A DNA stretch of 64,000 nt from Leguminivora glycinivorella (lineage: Eukaryota > Arthropoda > Insecta > Lepidoptera > Tortricidae), in the NCBI RefSeq assembly GCF_023078275.1, contig NC_062977.1:10065118-10129117 (forward strand). Direction: 5' to 3'. The position numbers and the translations under genes are program-made. Shown here one piece after another: positions 1 through 12,033 of the stretch. The notes below the pieces were generated by a model. That model did not search any database. It was not told the origin of the DNA and was given only the letters and a program-made list of their open reading frames with translations. The number at the start of each line of letters is the position of its first letter. Positions within the stretch are counted from its first letter, which is position 1.

Positions 1-2205
1 ATTCGCCACGGCTCATGGGAGCCTGATGGGGTCCGCTTTGGAAACTACTACCAAGATTTGGCGTAGGCACTAGTTTTATGAAAGCGACTGCCATCTGACC
101 TTCCAACCCGAAGGGTAACTAGGCCTTATTATAATTTAATTATAATATTATAATTTATTGCAAAACAAATTCACCACAGTACTGGTACCGGTACCATTGT
201 CTATAATAGACATGTCCCATTCCCATCCCTACTGCTAATCATAAAGGCGCGCCATTATTTGAAACGACCAATGGCAGCACCGTGCGCGCCCGCCTCACCC
301 CGCAAGGATTGGTGATTTGCGTCTCGAACAATATCGCTTGCATTTGGCTTCTAGTGGGGTGTTCTGTGACTTTATCCGTTCGGATCAGAGAAAATAGACT
401 AACAAAGAATGGGAACTCCGTCCGTAGTCCAATTTATATGTTTGACTCGTAAAACAATAGATGGCATTACTATACTCTCGCGACAAATGGTATTGTTCAA
501 TTCACGAAATGACCCAAGTCGTAATATTTAAAAATTTGGAACTTGATCATACAACATTATCATTATATAACACCGAAATTTACAAAAACAATTAAGTATT
601 TTTTTACCAATCGGGATTTTTCGTACAGTTCGCATCAGAGTAAAGGACCTCCCCTAGGAAATGACATGTGTAAGCGTTACATTTTTTCGTCAGCATCGGT
701 AAGAGGATAGTTAGTGTAGCGGCTACTCCGTCTGATTCGCAAACGTGAGGTCCCCGGTTCCAATTTCAAGAATGACATATCTTTTTGTATTTTTTCTTGT
801 TTTACTCTGTTACTTTTTTTATTATAATATTTATAATTAAGAAAAGTAACAAATTTTTTTTATTATAATATTTATAATAAAGAAATCTTTGCTTAAATTA
901 ACATGAGATATACAGAAAAAGAAAGGCACTTTGCTAAAAATAAAATTATTTATTTACTTAAACATATATTTTCGTAACGTTTATTAATAAACTTCAAAAT
1001 AATAACACGAGCTTTTTTATAGTCATACCTACTTGTTATGGAGAATTTCTGGCCAAAAGCTGCACTTTTGGATGGAAGCAAGCCGCTTTGCATGGTGATA
1101 GTAGACATCATAGTAAACGATTTTTTCCGAAAATATTGAAATTTCATCCCTTAGGAAACCGAGCGTAGCGAGGTGTTTTATGAAAATGAAAAAAATCTAT
1201 CTTTTTATTGTATCGTCCGATTTTGACAAAACGTATCTCAAATGAAAGGTATTGCTTTATGTAATAAACAAAACAATTGAAACAAAAATTATTATTAAAA
1301 AAAAGGAGGAAAAAAATTAAAAAAAGTAAATTTACGTCTCACACTGAATAACTTCAAAGAATGACAGACAAAATATACAATGTCGATATATGAGTTTTTT
1401 TATATCAAAGACAGATAAATTAATAGTTGAAAACTAAAGACCGCATCGAAATCGGATTAGCGTTTTTTAAGATACAAGTTGCCAAAGTTGGGAAAATTTG
1501 CTTTATATGGCCACTTTGAAATTCCTTTGCCAGAAAGTCAGAAATAATATATTTTTCTTACACCGAAAAGTACATAGTGACAGTACAACTCAAAATAAAA
1601 TAAAAAATTCCGAGGATATCATAATTTCATGCCTTAGGTTAGGACGACGAGCGTAGCGAAAAAAAATCTTATTTTTTTGTACGTCGTCCGATTTTGACAA
1701 AACATATTTCAATTGAAAGGTATTGTTTTATGTAACTGTATATGTGTGTATGATGTCTATTACAAATGCATACTTATAACTGTAAGATAAATATAATGTT
1801 TTTGACTTTCTAGCTAAGGAATTTATAAGCGACACAGAACACCCCACTAGAAGCCAAATGCAAGCGATATTGTTCGAGACGCAAATCACCAATCCTTGCG
1901 GGGTGAGGCGGGCGCGCACGGTGCTGCCATTGGTCGTTTCAAATAATGGCGCGCCTTTATGATTAGCAGTAGGGATGGGAATGGGACATGTCTATTATAG
2001 ACAATGGTACCGGTACCAGTACTGTGGTGAATTTGTTTTGCAATAAATTATAATATTATAATTAAATTATAATAAGGCCTAGTTACCCTTCGGGTTGGAA
2101 GGTCAGATGGCAGTCGCTTTCATAAAACTAGTGCCTACGCCAAATCTTGGTAGTAGTTTCCAAAGCGGACCCGGCTCATCAGGCTCCCATGAGCCGTGGC
2201 GAATG
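1..2205. repeat. Large foldback, 368-bp arms
   Basis: Bases 1-368 recur inverted at 1838-2205 with almost no differences; a five-base gap near base 28 is the clearest. The outer 120 bases of each arm match the body of the SINE at 37896-38219. The next part is AT-rich, followed by a CAGTAGGGATGGG block and a GC-rich block. The left arm starts at the window edge, so its true end is unknown. The centre (369-1837) carries a copy of the repeat also seen inverted at 3160-4290. Confidence 0.85.
1145..1740. repeat. Dispersed repeat, copy A
   Basis: AT-rich repeat with the motif GAGCGTAGCGA and the phrase TTTTGACAAAAC, both used twice inside it. Its inverted counterpart is 3160-4290. At about 1300-1325 it shows the uninterrupted A-rich site that in the counterpart is split by a 590-bp insertion. 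Confidence 0.75.
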
Positions 2206-2240
2206 CCGATGCCGGGATAACGCAAGGAGGATGATAATTG

Positions 2241-3159
2241 TGATAGCATCTCAATAAAAATCATTCTAGTAACTAATAACTAAACTGTGCATTTTTACTT
2301 ACGTTTACTAAGTTAAATAACCAACTAAATATTCTAAACTAATCAATGAACTAAATACCACTACAGACTCTACAGATTCTAGATAATTATTCACTATTAC
2401 AAATCTGCTTTCTTTTATATTTCATAAAATGGTAGCACATGGTACGAACGGCAGTACGAAGTTCCCGCAACAGACATAAACTAACATGGCCCCATGCCTA
2501 GTCGTTTACGTGAAAGGGATAGCATATCACATTTTTAACTCGGTAAAGAGGGATGGACGCGCCTCGGCGCCGCTCAGCACAACCATATTGACCAGTATAA
2601 ATGAACTCCGCGGACAATAAACAATATTCAACAAAATAATTAATTTGACTTAACTGTGGAATGTTGTTCCATCTTTTTTACATGTAGAAGTGTTAGAAGA
2701 CTTGCCACACCACTTTATGCTGTAAGAGACCATTGTTTGCAACCAAAATTGATTATTTAAGATTTTTTCCCGAGCGGACACGGACACTGTTAGCGGGTCG
2801 TATACTTGGGCGCTACTGATCGGTGTCGCACGCGTTCAAACTTTTATAAACCTGATTTGTCGTATGCTTGGTGACCGCGAGTCGCCCTGTAAGGGCCATC
2901 TTGTTGTATTGATCTGTGATAAGCGACCATATAAACAAACTAAGCCAACTTTGACAACTCTTATCTTAAAAACTACTGATCCGATTTCGATTCGATTTTT
3001 AATGCTGATTCTAATCATGAATCTATTTTTCTTTAATTAAAAAAAATCATATATCGATATATCGATATTATACATCGTGTCTACCGTTTTTTGTGATACG
3101 AAAATTTAAGTTTTTTTTAATCTTACATTTTTTCCAATTTTTTTCAATATTTTTTTTAA
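2241..3159. other. Intergenic, no gene seen
   Basis: No coding region supported. Contains a GC-rich patch at 2500-2600 followed by TATAAATGAACTCCGCGG near 2596 and another GC-rich patch at 2770-2900. Both could be old repeats or promoter-like sequence. Confidence 0.3.
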
Positions 3160-4290
3160 GTTACATAAAGCAATACCTTTCAATTGAAATATGTTTTGTC
3201 AAAATCGGACGACGTACAATTTTTTTTTCGGTTTTCGTAACAGACCTCGCTACGCTCGTCGTCCTAAGGGATGAAATTATGATATCCTCGGAATTTTTTA
3301 TTTTATTTTGAGTTGTACTGTCACTATGTACTTTTCTGTGTAAGAAAAATATATTATTTCTGACTTTCTGGCAAAGGAATTTCAAAGTGGCCATATAAAG
3401 CAAATTTTCCCAACTTTGGCAACTTGTATCTTAAAAAATGCTAATCCGATTTCGATGCGGTCTTTAGTTTTCAACTATGAATCTATCTGTCTTTGATATA
3501 AAAGAACTCATATATCGACATTGTAGGTACATTTTGTCTGTCATTCTTTGAAGTTATTCAGTGCGAGACGTAAATTTACTTTTTTAGGGTTCCGTAGCCA
3601 AAATGGCAAAAACGGAACCCTTATAGTTTCGTCATGTCCGTCTGTCCGTCTGTCCGTCTGTCCGTCTGTCACAGCCGATTTACTCGGAAACTATAAGTAC
3701 TACAGTGATGAAATTTGATGGGAATATGTGTTGTATGAACCGCTACAAAATTATGACACTAAATAGTAAAAAAAAAGAATTGGGGTGGGGCCCCCATACA
3801 TGTAACTGAGGGATGAAAATTTTTTTTTCGATGTACATACCCGTGTGGGGTATCAATGGAAAGGTCTTTTAAAATGATATAAAGTTTTCTAAAAAACATT
3901 TTTCTTAAAGTGAACGGTTTTTGAGATATCAGCTCTCAAAGTCGTAAAAAGTATGTCCCCCCCTCTATTTTTATAACTACGGGGTATAAAATTCTAAAAA
4001 AAATAGAGGTGATGCATGCTAATTAACTCTTTCAACGATTTTTGGTTTGATCAAAGTATCTCTTATAGTTTTTGAGATAGGTTGATTTAACTGTAATTTT
4101 GGTTAAGTTATTGGTTTATTATATTTGCTGCTACGGAACCCTTTGTGCGCGAGCCCGACTCGCACTTGGCCGGTTTTTTTTTTTTTTTCAATTACATAAA
4201 GCAATACCTTTCATTTGAGATACGTTTTGTCAAAATTGGACGATACAATAAAAATATAGAATTTTTTTCATTTTCATAAAACACCTCACT
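3160..4290. repeat. Dispersed repeat, copy B, split by nested element
   Basis: Inverted copy of 1145-1740. The two halves (3160-3590 and 4187-4290) match copy A continuously across the junction, which shows that 3591-4186 was inserted later. Confidence 0.75.
3591..4186. mobile_element. Nested GGTTCCGTA/CCGGCCAAGTGCGAGTCGG repeat
   Basis: Starts AGGGTTCCGTAGCC, with an inverted GGAACCCT 30 bases later, then a (GTCC)n-like tract (about 3640-3668). It ends CTACGGAACCC, a block reading on the - strand as CCGGCCAAGTGCGAGTCGGG, and a poly(T) tract. The same family occurs at 10405, 11338, 25735, 26213, 30236 and 53699. No coding capacity. Confidence 0.75.
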
Positions 4291-4400
4291 ACTAGGGAAT
4301 GCAGAACCGGTACCAGTCCCAGAACCGTGACTGAGATTTCCGGTACTGGGAAAGAACCGGTAAATCCCGGTTCTTGCGTACTTTTTGGTACTGAGGGTTT
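4285..4400. repeat. Fragment with hAT-like end
   Basis: TAGGGAATGCAGAACCGG followed by repeated ACCGGT-type words, like the ends of the element at 16268-16980. A one-ended fragment. Confidence 0.35.
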
Positions 4401-4699
4401 ACTAGTACATTTATTGAGGTTACATACCTACAATTTAATGTTCCTACTATACAACTCATGATTTAAATAATTCATATGACCTATTATTTTATTCCGTCCT
4501 CTTAACTTCGGCGGCAAGTGATTAGAGAGTCGAGTAGGTATAGGACCTATACCTATGGTTTTTATAAACAGACAACAAGTAGGCGCGAACAATACTTACT
4601 TTTCTGATTCAACTTCAAATCAGACTTATTTTTCTAATATTCAATTATATATAAAAAAAAAAGTAAAAAAACAACAATATAACTGTTTTCCAAACATAT

Positions 4700-4795
4700 T
4701 AAAAAAAATCCGGACCTGGGTCTCGAACTCGGGATCATAGACGTGCAAGTCAAATACACTAACCCCTAAGCCAAAAAACAAGCAGCCGCCCGGCT
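4700..4795 (-). repeat. tRNA-like SINE head
   Basis: On the - strand this reads as a tRNA-like block with an A-box-like stretch and a B box (GAGTTCGAGACC). No proper acceptor stem, so a SINE-derived head rather than a tRNA gene. Confidence 0.5.
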
Positions 4796-4799
4796 CAAA

Positions 4800-7258
4800 A
4801 TATTGAATCATATTCAGATATGGTTACTCGGCAATGTAATTCATTATTATCTCACTAGACGGCACTTTTAAACATTGAAAATAGCGCGATCTGTAAATAA
4901 CTCGAAAACTAAGAGGTACCAGCGACGATAACTCGCGTTAAGTAGGCCGTGTAGCGATGTACTGAGTTACATGTCTTCCTTTATTTAGTTTAGTCTATGG
5001 TTCGGATGTTTAATATTAAAATATGTTTCGAGAGCCATATACGTGATCGTCAGAAAAAGTTGTAAAGGTAGCCGTTATCGGAAGCGGTAATATATTGTGA
5101 ATTTTGTTAAGTCTAAACCATGATAGACAACGTCAATGACAACAATAATGGTGTACACTGAAGCTAATTTAATATTTTATATGAAAACAAATACCTATAC
5201 AGTTTAATTTTTTGCTTTAGTTACAAAGCCCACCCAGTATAATATAAATATACTCGTAGGTGGAGATTGTAACTGTATTTCAGTAGGTATAATGAACCGC
5301 GTAAAAACACGAGAATTACAACCTCAATGCAGCGAGATAATTGTGACAAAAGTACACTGTCTTTTAAACTTGAACTGTTGACATACATACATTAATATAT
5401 ATTTATGCCTGCTTCTCAGAGCATAGCATAGATCATGGATTTTCAGTTGCTACGGCCCTGATAAGCCATGCACTTTCGCTTTACTTACTTTCATTACCTC
5501 CCTCATATCTGCACAACTCAGTGAAAAACTGAGTTTTTCAAATAAAAAATATTTTCAGTTTTCATATTTTTATTAAGTTTTTTTATGCATAATGTCGCTT
5601 AACCTAGCTTTCCAAGTATTCAGTACACATCTCGAAAAAGGGTAAATGTGTCTTCGAACCGCATCAAAAATATGTCAAGAAGCCATTCCGACCCCTTCGC
5701 TTAGGGAATAAGCTTATAGGTGTCGTCAGAATCGGGCACAGGCCTCAGCGGCGATTGGCATGAATGCCAAAGGCCACGAACATCGGCACAGGCTTTGTTC
5801 GCTTACTGAACAACCGTCCAATGCCTTTTGCATCTGGTAGGCATTATGATGCAAATATTTCTCAGCCCATTATTAAACGAAAACGCCATTTTCAAAAGAA
5901 AACAAACGACGCGCTAATCTTCGTATGCCTACGGACACAGACTGCTAGATTTTATTACGAGTAGGTGTCATAAAGTATATGATTGAAGGGAAGAAATATA
6001 CACATATTGCACAGTCTTGTCGTTGTTATCGGGTCTTCCATATACGATGATAAACAAACGTAAAAAAATCGTAAAGCGGTATCAGCTATAACTTCGACGC
6101 TTTTATTACGATCGCTACCTATTCTCGTCCTTTAAGTGTCTCCTAGATAAAGTATTGTGTTATTTATCTGGAGATGCTGGATGCGATATGAATTGTAAAT
6201 TAATTATAGATATATACTTTACATCTCCGAACTACTCAAACGTCGTAAGGTTATCGTCATATTTATTTGAGTATAATTGTTTTTAAAACTTTTCTCATTT
6301 ATAACTTCAACATTAATGATATAAATATACTATCGCTAGGTTATTAATTAATAATTCATGAAACAGGTCAGGTGATAATGCAACTATGTTGTGCTGTTAA
6401 ACATCAATGGAAAGTTGAAACTTGCGCTGTTTTATGAGAAACTCGTAAATATGAAACGTTCACAGAGTGAGGCGGAATTTAAATTGAATATACACTGCAG
6501 TTTGATATAGCGGAGTCCCGTGCAACATTCTGACGTTTAACGGCATACAAAATGACAACTCTACGAGAAAGCTCAACTTCAACATATTAGTTAAATAGCG
6601 TAAACTATAAAATGAATTATCACTTGCCATTACTGAGAAGCTTAGGCACCTTTTAAACGACCCTAAATAAATCTGTATAATAGTAATAGCCAGGGCTTTA
6701 TTACCCAAGCACTATACACATACTGGCTGGTGTACAGATTTTTATTAATAAAAGGTATCAGTTAAGGAATCGGGTAGCAAATAAACATTCATAGCACTTA
6801 GCGAATTATACTCAGTTATGTATAATAATATAGGATATCCTTTTGATGTTTGGGACCTATTTAATATTTAAAGATTAATTGCGATGGACATGTAAAGGCT
6901 GTCTGACGACCCGTTCCACAATGCATTTCCGTTTAAGCGTGAATAATTGAACGATCTGTTTTCTCCTTCTTTATAAAGTACTAGTTAGCTTTTGCCTGCG
7001 ACTTCACCTGCGTCAAATTAGAATACGGGCAGCTTTAAAACCGAAATATGTAGTGGTGTGACTACTTTAAGATAGCACAAGTTGAAATATTTTCAATAGA
7101 ATATAATTTGACTTGTATGAATTAGAATGGGCAGCTTTTTCTTTATCCAATAAAAGGCTCCTTTAAATTTTAAATTAATCATCTAAATTATTATAGCTGT
7201 TAAAAATTAAAAACAGTCACTAAGAAGCGATACCTCAACTATTTACCTCATTTTTCAG
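4800..7258. other. Intergenic, no gene seen
   Basis: About 2.4 kb of AT-rich DNA. Short open frames exist but show no domain, splice context or codon bias. A GC-richer patch at 5720-5960 holds palindromic words around CATGAATGCCAAAGGCC but nothing identifiable. Confidence 0.35.
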
Positions 7259-7312
7259 ACAGAAGAAATGGTTATTCCTCCTTTTTGCGATGATTTCCTG
7301 GATAATAGAAAT
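7259..7312 (+). other. Candidate upstream exon (54 bases)
   Basis: Flanked by TTTTTCAG and GTAAGT. It contains an ATG with 15 open codons (MVIPPFCDDF...). Joined to SOAT exon 1 it would read into the TAA at 12534, so it is not in frame with SOAT. It could be a 5' UTR exon carrying an upstream ORF, part of another gene, or chance. Confidence 0.2.
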
Positions 7313-7599
7313 GTAAGTACCATATGTCCTTTCGCAGGACACAAATTATCTTTGTACAAAATTACAACTAAATCTACTTAAGCCTGACGAGGTAACATAA
7401 ATAGACAGACAGACAAACAAGACGCATATTTTTCCGCCACGCCACCAAAATGTAAAGCTTATTATTAATTATTATGTTTTATAATAATTTTAACTACTAA
7501 ACTAAATAAATTACGAATTTATTCATAACGTTTTCTTCCATTATTCAGTTACTGCCATTTTTCGAGAAAACCAACAATCCGTAAATGAAGCTAGTTTAA

Positions 7600-7752
7600 G
7601 GCCAGCAACAGACAGTCTGAAAAATTCATAATCTGAATTTGGATTTGTATGCAACCTGTCAGTTCAAACGGACACTGACAGATCTGTCAGTGTCAGTTTG
7701 CATACAAATCTTTTCTAAGATTATGAATTTTTAAGACTGTCTGTGGCGTGCC
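7600..7752. mobile_element. Hairpin MITE with TAA duplication
   Basis: Ends GGCCAGCAACAGACAGTCT and its inverted counterpart, flanked by TAA on both sides (7597-7599, 7753-7755). The arms share AAAAATTCATAATCT and CTGTCAGT. The TAA target duplication fits PIF/Harbinger-derived MITEs. Confidence 0.75.
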
Positions 7753-7764
7753 TAAAACAGCAAT

Positions 7765-8895
7765 TACAAGAATCCTACAGACAAGGCATATATGTACAAC
7801 CTTGACGTCAAGATACTTATTTAGATTCCTCACATCATGGGCCTATCAGAATATACGAGTAGGTACCCCATGTATATTAGCAGATTTTTTTGTAGTTTTC
7901 GAGTTACGAATTTTAGTTTTTTTTTTCTTAAATAAAATATTTAAAAAATTTTAGAGTTTTCTACTACTATCTTTTTTTGCATAATCATCACTAAAACGAA
8001 GCATTTACTGAAAAAAAAACCAACGTCCTCACTTTGGTGCAAGTCGGAAATAAAAATCAATTTCAAAGTTTTACGTTCAATATTTTATCAGTTTTTTTTT
8101 GCTTTTAAGAAGTCTTTTTTGCAAGTAAGGTCAAGCGCAGGTTGTAAAATTACCGAAAATCATTCGGATAAAAAGTGGCATTTTTTGACTTTACTGAAGA
8201 ATCATTACCTATCTCTGCCTTAATTTGCTGCTGTGTATGTTATGTTATGTATGTATGTATGTGTGTATGCATTTGTGTATGTATTAATACTTATATGTGT
8301 ATGTTTGTGTACATGATATTTTATTTTTATTTATTTATTTTTATATTTTATTTTTAATATTGGTGTATATAATTATTTAACTTAGTGTATGTGTAATTTT
8401 CCTATTCCTTTAATTATTTCTTGCACTACCATTTTCAAAATGTCTATTCTTTATTTCCTGCTACCCTAAGGTTGTCTGGTAGAGATCGCTTACAGCGATA
8501 AGACCGCCTGTTGCTACCTATGTTTAATATCTGCTATTTGTAATCTGTTATCCTTGTGGTGCAATAAAGAATATTTACTTACTTACTTACTTACATTTTC
8601 TTATTTAAATACAAAATGTAAGTTTGATACGTTTTGAACGTAAAACTTTAAAGTTGGTATTTTTTTTTTTTAGTAAATTCTCTGTTTGTAGTGATGATTT
8701 TACAAAAAGATTCTAGTGAAAAAACTCAACAAGTTTTTTTTATAAATTAATTTCTTCGTCGAGAATTTCTCAAGGAATAAATTTTCGAAAATTCGTAACT
8801 CGAAAACTACAAAAAATCGACCAAGGTATTCTGAAATCCCATGATGTGAGGAATCAAAAAAAAATTTTGACGTCAATGTTTGGAACATCCTGTAT
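7765..8895. repeat. Foldback with about 270-bp arms
   Basis: 7765-8090 and 8625-8895 are inverted copies: both hold TTGACGTCA, TTCCTCACATCATGGG, GTAGTTTTCGAGTTACGAA and TTTACGTTCAA. The interior contains the LINE tail at 8175-8594. Confidence 0.7.
8350..8594 (+). mobile_element. LINE 3' end with (TTAC)n tail
   Basis: The block GGTTGTCTGGTAGAGATCGC, GCGATAAGACCGCCTGTTG and GTGCAATAAAGAATAT is the usual 3' end of a lepidopteran non-LTR element. It is followed by five TTAC units (8576-8594). The coding part is absent. The stretch before it (8220-8350) is a TATG/TTTA-rich simple sequence. Confidence 0.65.
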
Positions 8896-8899
8896 ATTT

Positions 8900-9289
8900 A
8901 ATTATATTTCGAAATATAGTTTTACTCTCTCATACTTGATATTAAAAATCTGTTACTCATCTTGGACTAGGTATTGATAGTCCTCTTTGAATGAAAACGA
9001 AGCGAAATACTATTAAATACTTAAACAGTATTTGTTACTATACTAATTATACTATTAATTTTCCTTAAATATCATTACCTATTTTACGAATTTCAATATA
9101 CACCCTATGCCATAAAATGTGAAAAATAATCAATCAATAAACCTGTGATAAGAATTATCAAGCCGATTGATTGTCATTGACTTCTCGCCCACTGCGAATA
9201 GTGATAAAAAATTACTGTGCTAAATTTGTAGCTAATAATGATTAAATGGAGTAGTAAACACTGAGACGTGGTTCACACTCGGGTGTATT
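8900..9289. other. Intergenic, no gene seen
   Basis: AT-rich; no supported feature. Confidence 0.3.
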
Positions 9290-9413
9290 GGCTGTGATCA
9301 ACTGATTACTCTTAGTTCATTGCAATAACTTAAATCGAAAGCTAGGCGCCGCGCGGTTGACGGCGAACTACGAAAATAAGTGCGCTAACTTTCTATAGTG
9401 GAAATATAAATAA
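9290..9413 (+). promoter_or_regulatory. Candidate SOAT promoter and first noncoding exon
   Basis: A GC-rich patch (GGCGCCGCGCGG near 9345) in AT-rich surroundings is followed by a good splice donor, AAAT|GTAAGT, at 9414. Since SOAT exon 1 has its own acceptor, a 5' noncoding exon must exist, and this patch is one of two visible candidates. There is no transcript evidence. Confidence 0.25.
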
Positions 9414-10087
9414 ATGTAAGTAGCATAGTTTAAGTTAATACTTTGTGCTTTTATTGATCTGTATCGAATCGAACAAAATAAACTGATTATTTTCTGACCG
9501 CATCTGTCTCACCTTTTCGGTTATTTCGTTTTAAAACTATGCGTGTTTTTAAATATTTATGTAGCATGGAAACATAATCGCTCCCCATTAAACGGGGAAA
9601 TGGCTTGGCAATGGTTTTTTCAAGTCCCGTCACGAAAAAAAAAGTAGTAAATCGGGAGAGCTATACTTTCATTGCATTTTTATGTTGTTATAAGTACAGG
9701 TAATCCGTTAGGAAGCAATTTTATTATTTAATTTATTGCGAAATTGAAAAAAAATACGAATGGCGGACTTAATGCCTTAAAATTTATGGCAAATAAATTA
9801 ATGGCAAAACAGAAATTCGCGAACGTGGGTGCAGTGAGAAAAATAATTTAGAGAGCATGACAACTAGATATAGACTAAGCAATTTGCGACAACTACTAAC
9901 AATATTATTTACAATCAATTTTGTAAATCCCCTTTGTTTCATAATTTCCTTTTATTTTAAAACTTAAAAAAGAAAACAAAATGCCTTTAAAAAGATAAGA
10001 TAATATTGGGTTGGCACAAAAGTAATGAGACACTTGGTTTACGTTTTTATTTTCGAGCTTAGTCGCTTAGCTTAGTCGATGATGTAA

Positions 10088-10405
10088 TCACCATAAGCAT
10101 CTATGACTTCTTGCCAACGATCCGGCAAAAGTTTGGATGCTTTTCGTCCAGAACTCTGATGGCTGTGCCTCGAAAAAGTTGTTCAACTCCACCTGTACAT
10201 CATGGAAATCATTGAATTGTTTACCCCGCAAATGTCGTTTCAGGGCTCTAAACAAATGAAAGTCTGATGGTGTGAGGTCTGGAGAATAAGGTGGGTGGGG
10301 TATCGTCTCCCAGCCCAAGTTCTGCAGCTGTTGGCGAACGGTAGATGCGACATGAGGTCGAGCGTTATCATATAGTAAAATTACAGTGGCTCGTCTTCGT
10401 CGTTT
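10088..10405 (-). pseudogene. mariner transposase, C-terminal fragment
   Basis: Reads LLYDNARPHVASTVRQQLQ, then WETIPHPPYSPDLTPSDFH and RALKRHLRGKQF, ending QTFAGSLARSHRCLW. The second and third catalytic aspartates are kept, the first is absent. The frame is open to its end but has no start; truncated by the insertion at 10405. Confidence 0.85.
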
Positions 10406-10880
10406 TTAGGGTTCCGTACCAAAAAGGTACAACAGGAACCCTTATGGTGCGACTCTGTCCGTCTGTCACATTCCTAAATATCTCGAGAACTACTAATGCT
10501 ATCAACTTGAAATTTGGAATAGTTGTGAACATTGTGAACCTCTACAAATAGAAGGTATAATTATTTTAAATTTATTAATTTTAATTGTAGAAAATAGCCA
10601 AAATGAAAGGGGGGCAAACTGTAAATTTCAAGTTACTAGGTCAAGTGGGGTATCGTTAGAAAGAGCTCAAATTGAACGTAAATAAACTATTTTTTATAAT
10701 TTTTATTTTGTGAAAAAAAAAACTGTAGTTCGCGGTGTAAATCTGACTTTCAAGATTTAAAACGGTCAAACCATTTTGAAGGAAAATGTAAAAAAAATAC
10801 CGTTTAGAAGTACCTAGAATGTTCTACAACACTAGAATATTATCGAAAACAATTAACTTAAGAAAGGAAATGTATAGAGT
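10405..10880. repeat. GGTTCCGTA repeat nested in mariner
   Basis: Starts TAGGGTTCCGTACC with inverted GGAACCC shortly after and a GTCCGTCTGTC stretch, as in the copies at 3591 and 53699. The right limit is unclear because the mariner sequence it replaced is not visible. Confidence 0.55.
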
Positions 10881-11334
10881 TTTGTAGTGTGTGTCATTAC
10901 TTTTGTGCCAACCCAATACACAAGTGTACCTACTTAAGTTGAGTTATTGGCACTTACTAGTAGATTTAATTCAAATAATAGAAATGCTACATTTTTATAA
11001 GTATTTCTGAGAGGTATGGTATCTAACTACAAAAAAATTGACAACTTGTAGGTGCCTACATCATTTAGTATAAGATATATTACAGAAGGATACTTAAATT
11101 GCTAATTGGCCTTTCGAACTTTTCTTTTAGTCTTTACTAACTGACTAGGTACAAGATATTTGAGTAGGTATACCTAGTTATCTTTCGTCACATCGCAACA
11201 AAAAAACTAGCCTTATAGGTACTTAATGGTAGATAAAATAGACTCACATGTTCTTATCCAGTTCTTACTATCTAAAACTTAGTTAAAGATTAGCTCGTAA
11301 TTAGTAATTATTAGTCATAGCAAATTAACAGATA

Positions 11335-11520
11335 AAAAACCGGCCAAGAGCGTGTCGGGCCACGCTCAGTGTAGGGTTCCGTAGTTTTCCGTATTTTTCT
11401 CAAAAACTACTAAACCTATCAAGTTCAAAACAATTTTCCTAGAAAGTCTTTATAAAATTCTACTTTTGTGATTTTTTTCATATTTTTTAAACATATGGTT
11501 CAAAAGTTAGAGGGGGGGGA
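11335..11520. repeat. CCGGCCAAG repeat fragment
   Basis: AAAAACCGGCCAAGAGCGTG, then GGGTTCCGTAG and a stretch ending GGTTCAAAAGTTAGAGGGGG. Matches 25735-25925 in the same orientation and the inverse of 53945-54090. Confidence 0.7.
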
Positions 11521-12033
11521 CGCACTTTTTTTTTGCATATTTGACGCAATTGTTTTCATGTCTGTCAAAATCTTTAACCACTTGCCAAATGATTTAAAAT
11601 CCATAGATTGTCAAGGTTTCAAAACCAAATTATTTAAGTGGTGTTTACAAAAAATGTTCTATTCAGTTGGTGAACACTTTGTATCTACTAATGTGTAATT
11701 ATTATTATTCGTTTTGTAAATTGTTTTTATTATAATTACTTCTTTTGACATTATGAAAATTCTATATGAGCCACTTTTCTGTATGCATGACATTTACCTA
11801 TCATTATTATTTTCCTTACAATTTTTATTTTTCTATTACGATTATTATGAATTTCAATACTGACATTGCGATATCTACTTTTATTTTTAATTGGGTTAAT
11901 GACATGCATATTGGGAGTCAAGAGTAATATTGTCAGCTAAATTCTGGCAGATTGTGATGTTACAAAATACTAACCCTATCATCATTTATAACCACTCACA
12001 TCCGAACAATAAATAAATTGTATTGTATTGTAT
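11521..12033 (+). mobile_element. LINE 3' end with reverse transcriptase C-terminus
   Basis: Open frame to 11698 ends KIFNHLPNDLKSI...FKTKLFKWCLQK, the usual tail of lepidopteran non-LTR polymerases. About 330 bases of AT-rich 3' UTR follow, and a (TTGTA)n tail at 12015-12033. 5' truncated; abuts the repeat fragment at 11335. Confidence 0.65.

Larger units (their letters stand above)
10006..10916 (-). mobile_element. mariner-family element, partly deleted
   Basis: Both ends carry TTGGGTTGGCACAAAAGTAA as perfect inverted repeats, flanked by TA (10004-10005, 10917-10918). The - strand encodes the transposase C-terminal third. The frame is open from about 10405 to 10088 and holds YDNARPHVA and HPPYSPDLTPSD; the two aspartates are separated by 34 residues, the DD34D signature. 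The N-terminal part with the first aspartate is missing: the left half of the gene (10405-10880) is replaced by another repeat. Non-autonomous remnant. Confidence 0.9.

Noticed and set aside
2440..2640. LTR or promoter around TATAAATGAACTCC
   Set aside because: No second LTR, primer-binding site or coding region nearby.
4700..4795. Possible tRNA gene on the - strand
   Set aside because: Same reason: promoter boxes without a foldable cloverleaf.
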